Below, in pieces: positions 57,463 to 59,403 of a stretch of DNA of 59,403 bases; position 1 is the first letter of the stretch; each line of letters begins with the position of its first letter. Location: assembly GCA_018221305.1 (NCBI GenBank), contig JAAOYK010000062.1:1-59403 (forward strand), read 5' to 3'. Origin of the DNA: Candidatus Pacearchaeota archaeon. GTDB taxonomy: Archaea > Nanobdellota > Nanobdellia > Pacearchaeales > GW2011-AR1. The translations under genes were made by a program, and so were the position numbers. Below the pieces are notes generated by a model. That model was not told the origin of the DNA. It saw only the letters and a program-made list of their open reading frames with translations, and did not search any database.

Positions 57463-58221
57463 TCAATATATAACTCTATCAAATGCTGATATAAGTTTGT
57501 CACTAGATTTTGGATAGATTTGTTGCCATTTTTTATGTTTTACATTAAATATTTTCGTTTTTGTCCCAATCTGTTTTGATAAATTTTTAAAATTTCCACT
57601 CAAACGGATTTCGCAGTCAGATGAACAAAACCCTACATCTCTTCCAGCATTTCCTAAAACATAAATCTTACATCCTTTTGCAGAAGACCCAAGAGAGTCT
57701 TTCACATCCCCTGTAACAACGATCGTAGAATTTTGTGCTAAATCTCCAAGCCAATTTCCACAATTCCCTCGTATTGATATTATAGAATCTACTGCCTTCC
57801 TCCCTACAAAATGCCCTGCAGCCCCATTTATAGTAAGAACACTATCTCTGAGTTGATATCCGAGATTATTTAAGGATATATCGAGATTAGATAAATTAGA
57901 TAAATTAACATTAAATTGTCTTTCCTTGCTTGAGTGCATTAAAGCGGTTAAATAGTTTGCAGTAAAATCACTAAATCCACCTAAATTACGATATAAAGGT
58001 AAGAATTCAATAAAATCTTTAATATGTTTTTCAGTAGGGACTAGTCTATCGGTTATTGACCGAGGTATTTCTCCTGTTTTGTGTGTCCATTGCATAAAAT
58101 CCACATACCCTTTACAAATCTTTTGAGGATCACAAATTGAAGCCTCTGCGATTAATTTGCTATCATTTAGTAAATCTTCAATTGTTTTTTGCTCAAACAA
58201 TTGTTCATAAAATTCTTTCAT
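57463..58221 (-). CDS. Stand-alone GXGXG-like beta-helix protein
   Basis: 252-residue protein. Residues 130-215 contain five turns of a repeating pattern: NGAAGHFVG, GNCGNWLG, GDVKDSLG, GNAGRDVG, GNFKNLS, spaced by about 19-20 residues with hydrophobic strands between. This is the right-handed beta-helix of the GXGXG domain found at the C-terminus of glutamate synthase and in FwdC/FmdC, here without any of their catalytic parts. Residues 1-100 are alpha-helical and unknown, starting KEFYEQLFEQKTIEDLL, loosely like the start of the next gene. Cysteines at 154, 184, 199 and 203 are in the helix. Function unknown. Confidence 0.7.
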   Translation of the reverse strand: MKEFYEQLFEQKTIEDLLNDSKLIAEASICDPQKICKGYVDFMQWTHKTGEIPRSITDRLVPTEKHIKDFIEFLPLYRNLGGFSDFTANYLTALMHSSKERQFNVNLSNLSNLDISLNNLGYQLRDSVLTINGAAGHFVGRKAVDSIISIRGNCGNWLGDLAQNSTIVVTGDVKDSLGSSAKGCKIYVLGNAGRDVGFCSSDCEIRLSGNFKNLSKQIGTKTKIFNVKHKKWQQIYPKSSDKLISAFDRVIY

Positions 58222-58235
58222 TTTGTTAATTCTTT

Positions 58236-59144
58236 TTAGCGCCTCAGATCAACTTCTTGTTTAAATTTATCAGCAATACATAACAAAGCATAAAGTGCGT
58301 TTGAGTTAGAACTTATTCCAGGAATAAAATCCCTATCCCTAATTAAATCATTCTTAAAACTAAACGTTTCTTCAATTGTTTGTTTAATCTCTTTTGATTG
58401 ACTTTTATCGCCTAACAAATAGCAAAGTAATGAGAATGAGCTGTTTGTGTCTACTTTTAGGTAAGGTTCTTTTATGTTAAACCGGATTAAATTTTTCTTG
58501 AAACCTATTTTTTCAATTATTGCATTTTTTATAGATTTTGCCCTTTTTTTATTCCCAAAAGCGTAATCTAAAATTGCAAAATTAGAATTACTGCAAGCAT
58601 CTGAACCAGCGTAGGAAATAGAGTCCCTAACTAAACCATCTTTAAAACCGATCTTATCTTCAATTGACCTTTTTATTGTTCTTGCTTGGTCTTCATGACC
58701 TAACAAATAACAAAGCATTGCAAATGACGAGTTTGACCTACTTGAAGAGTTCCAACCATCGCCTACAGAGTCCGTACCTCCTATTACATCAAAAAGTAAT
58801 CCATATTCAAAAGCAGTTTTATTTTCAATTGATTTTTTTATTAATCTTGCTTGATCTTCATGACCTAACATATAACAAAGCATTGCAAATGATGAATTTC
58901 CACTCAAACAAGCATAATCATGACGATCCCATTCATTAACTAAACAGCTATGAGAATTATTATCAACAGAACCAAGATTATCTTCAATTGCTTTTTTAAT
59001 ATCCTTTGCTTTAGAAAATTGAAAAAAATCTGCATCAGTATAATTTTTTTCTGAATAAAGTGAATCCCTTTCAGGGATTTGTTTTAAAATCCCAGAGATG
59101 CCCCCTTCTTTTTCAATATATTGCTGGTAAAAATCTTGAGTCAT
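58236..59144 (-). CDS. Tandem alpha-helical repeat protein (about 48-residue units)
   Basis: 302-residue protein made of five related units starting at Asn83, Asn138, Asn186, Asn234 and Asn280. A full unit reads NSSFAMLCYLLGHEDQAR, then IKxSIExKxGFxxGLxRD, with unit lengths of 55, 48, 48 and 46; the last is a half unit ending in KFKQEVD. The paired helices suggest an alpha/alpha solenoid or toroid. Residues 1-80 are a different N-terminal part (DFYQQYIEKEGG). No catalytic motif is seen and I do not recognise the family. A close paralogue lies two bases upstream. Confidence 0.75.
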   Translation of the reverse strand: MTQDFYQQYIEKEGGISGILKQIPERDSLYSEKNYTDADFFQFSKAKDIKKAIEDNLGSVDNNSHSCLVNEWDRHDYACLSGNSSFAMLCYMLGHEDQARLIKKSIENKTAFEYGLLFDVIGGTDSVGDGWNSSSRSNSSFAMLCYLLGHEDQARTIKRSIEDKIGFKDGLVRDSISYAGSDACSNSNFAILDYAFGNKKRAKSIKNAIIEKIGFKKNLIRFNIKEPYLKVDTNSSFSLLCYLLGDKSQSKEIKQTIEETFSFKNDLIRDRDFIPGISSNSNALYALLCIADKFKQEVDLRR

Positions 59145-59146
59145 TT

Positions 59147-59403
59147 TTATTTCCTTTTATCAACTTCTTGTTTAAATTTTTCAGCTAGACAAAGTGTCGC
59201 GTAAAACGCATTTGAGTGAGTCCATAATTTAGAATTTTTAGTACCTGCTTTAACAAGACCACTATTTTTCTCAAAACCAATATAGGATTCAATGCTATGC
59301 TTGATATCGCGAGCACGATTAGTGTTTCCTAAAAGATACTCTAAAATTGCATAAGAAGAATTTGAAGAAGCCCATAAATTAGAGAGATTATTACTTGACT
59401 TAA
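59147..59403 (-). CDS. Paralogue of the helical repeat protein (5' part outside window)
   Basis: The C-terminal 84 residues of a second repeat protein, continuing past the right edge. It contains one complete unit (NSSYAILEYLLGNTNRARD, then IKHSIESYIGFEKNSGLVK) and the closing half unit HSNAFYATLCLAEKFKQEVDKRK, very close to the end of the neighbouring gene (ALLCIADKFKQEVD). Its stop lies two bases before the start of that gene, so the two are tandem duplicates in one operon. Confidence 0.75.
   Translation of the reverse strand, partial: KSSNNLSNLWASSNSSYAILEYLLGNTNRARDIKHSIESYIGFEKNSGLVKAGTKNSKLWTHSNAFYATLCLAEKFKQEVDKRK

Overview
The window is archaeal. It carries eukaryote/archaea-type ribosomal proteins (eL19, archaeal uS5 and uL30), an archaeal SUI1/aIF1, SecY followed by a DUF106 membrane protein, prefoldin alpha, SecF-SecD, an AglB/STT3 oligosaccharyltransferase and a ribose-1,5-bisphosphate isomerase-like protein. 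Its promoters are also archaeal: many first genes have a TATA-like box centred 24-28 bases before the start codon, which implies leaderless mRNAs, whereas several genes inside operons have GGAGG. The sequence is AT-rich and uses the standard code. Together with the small zinc ribbon, SpoIIM-like and DUF2061 proteins this suggests a DPANN archaeon (Woesearchaeota/Pacearchaeota-like); that placement is an inference, not a proof.

Region 1 (1-9.9 kb) is housekeeping. It starts with the end of a ribosomal-protein cluster in an unusual order: eL19-uL18-uS5-[uS3-mini-ORF-uL29-aIF1]-uL30-uL15-SecY. DUF106, an unknown gene, VanZ-like, prefoldin alpha, R15P isomerase-like, SpoIIM-like and a 48-residue zinc ribbon follow.

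Region 2 (9.9-54.2 kb) is a surface-glycan locus of about 44 kb. It begins with a polyprenyl-phosphate sugar-1-phosphate transferase, a WecG/TagA glycosyltransferase and AglB, and ends with a Wzx-type flippase. Between them are eight or so further glycosyltransferases, several methyltransferases (two FkbM) and sugar-nucleotide enzymes. Parts of a GDP-heptose route are scattered through it: transaldolase, a GmhA-like isomerase and a fused HddC-CBS-HddA guanylyltransferase/kinase. A second group suggests deoxy or branched sugars: a 4,6-dehydratase, a DegT-fold enzyme with His in place of the PLP lysine plus a four-cysteine cluster, and an orphan two-subunit thiamine-diphosphate E1 enzyme beside it. 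A plus-strand array at 29.6-37.6 kb holds a PfpI protein, a cupin, a HAD phosphatase, three SDR-superfamily proteins with an altered catalytic Tyr, and two radical SAM enzymes with B12-binding-type N-terminal regions. A separate minus-strand operon at 37.6-41.0 kb carries a carbamoyltransferase, an SGNH protein and three tiny membrane proteins. A further group (44-48.5 kb) has an IMPase-family phosphatase, a 2-hydroxyacid dehydrogenase, a Gfo/Idh/MocA oxidoreductase and a CMP-sugar-type cytidylyltransferase.

Region 3 (54.2-59.4 kb) returns to the cell envelope with a YdjM-like membrane protein, DUF2061, SecD and SecF. It ends with a minus-strand group of unknowns: a stand-alone GXGXG-like beta-helix protein and two tandem paralogues built from repeats of about 48 residues.

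The most promising undescribed system is the sugar-modification pathway at about 26-37.6 kb (His-type 3-dehydratase + orphan ThDP E1 pair + cupin/HAD + Tyr-less SDRs + two radical SAM enzymes). Its product cannot be read from the sequence. There is no gene-free stretch above 300 bases, and I found no tRNA, rRNA, CRISPR array or insertion sequence.
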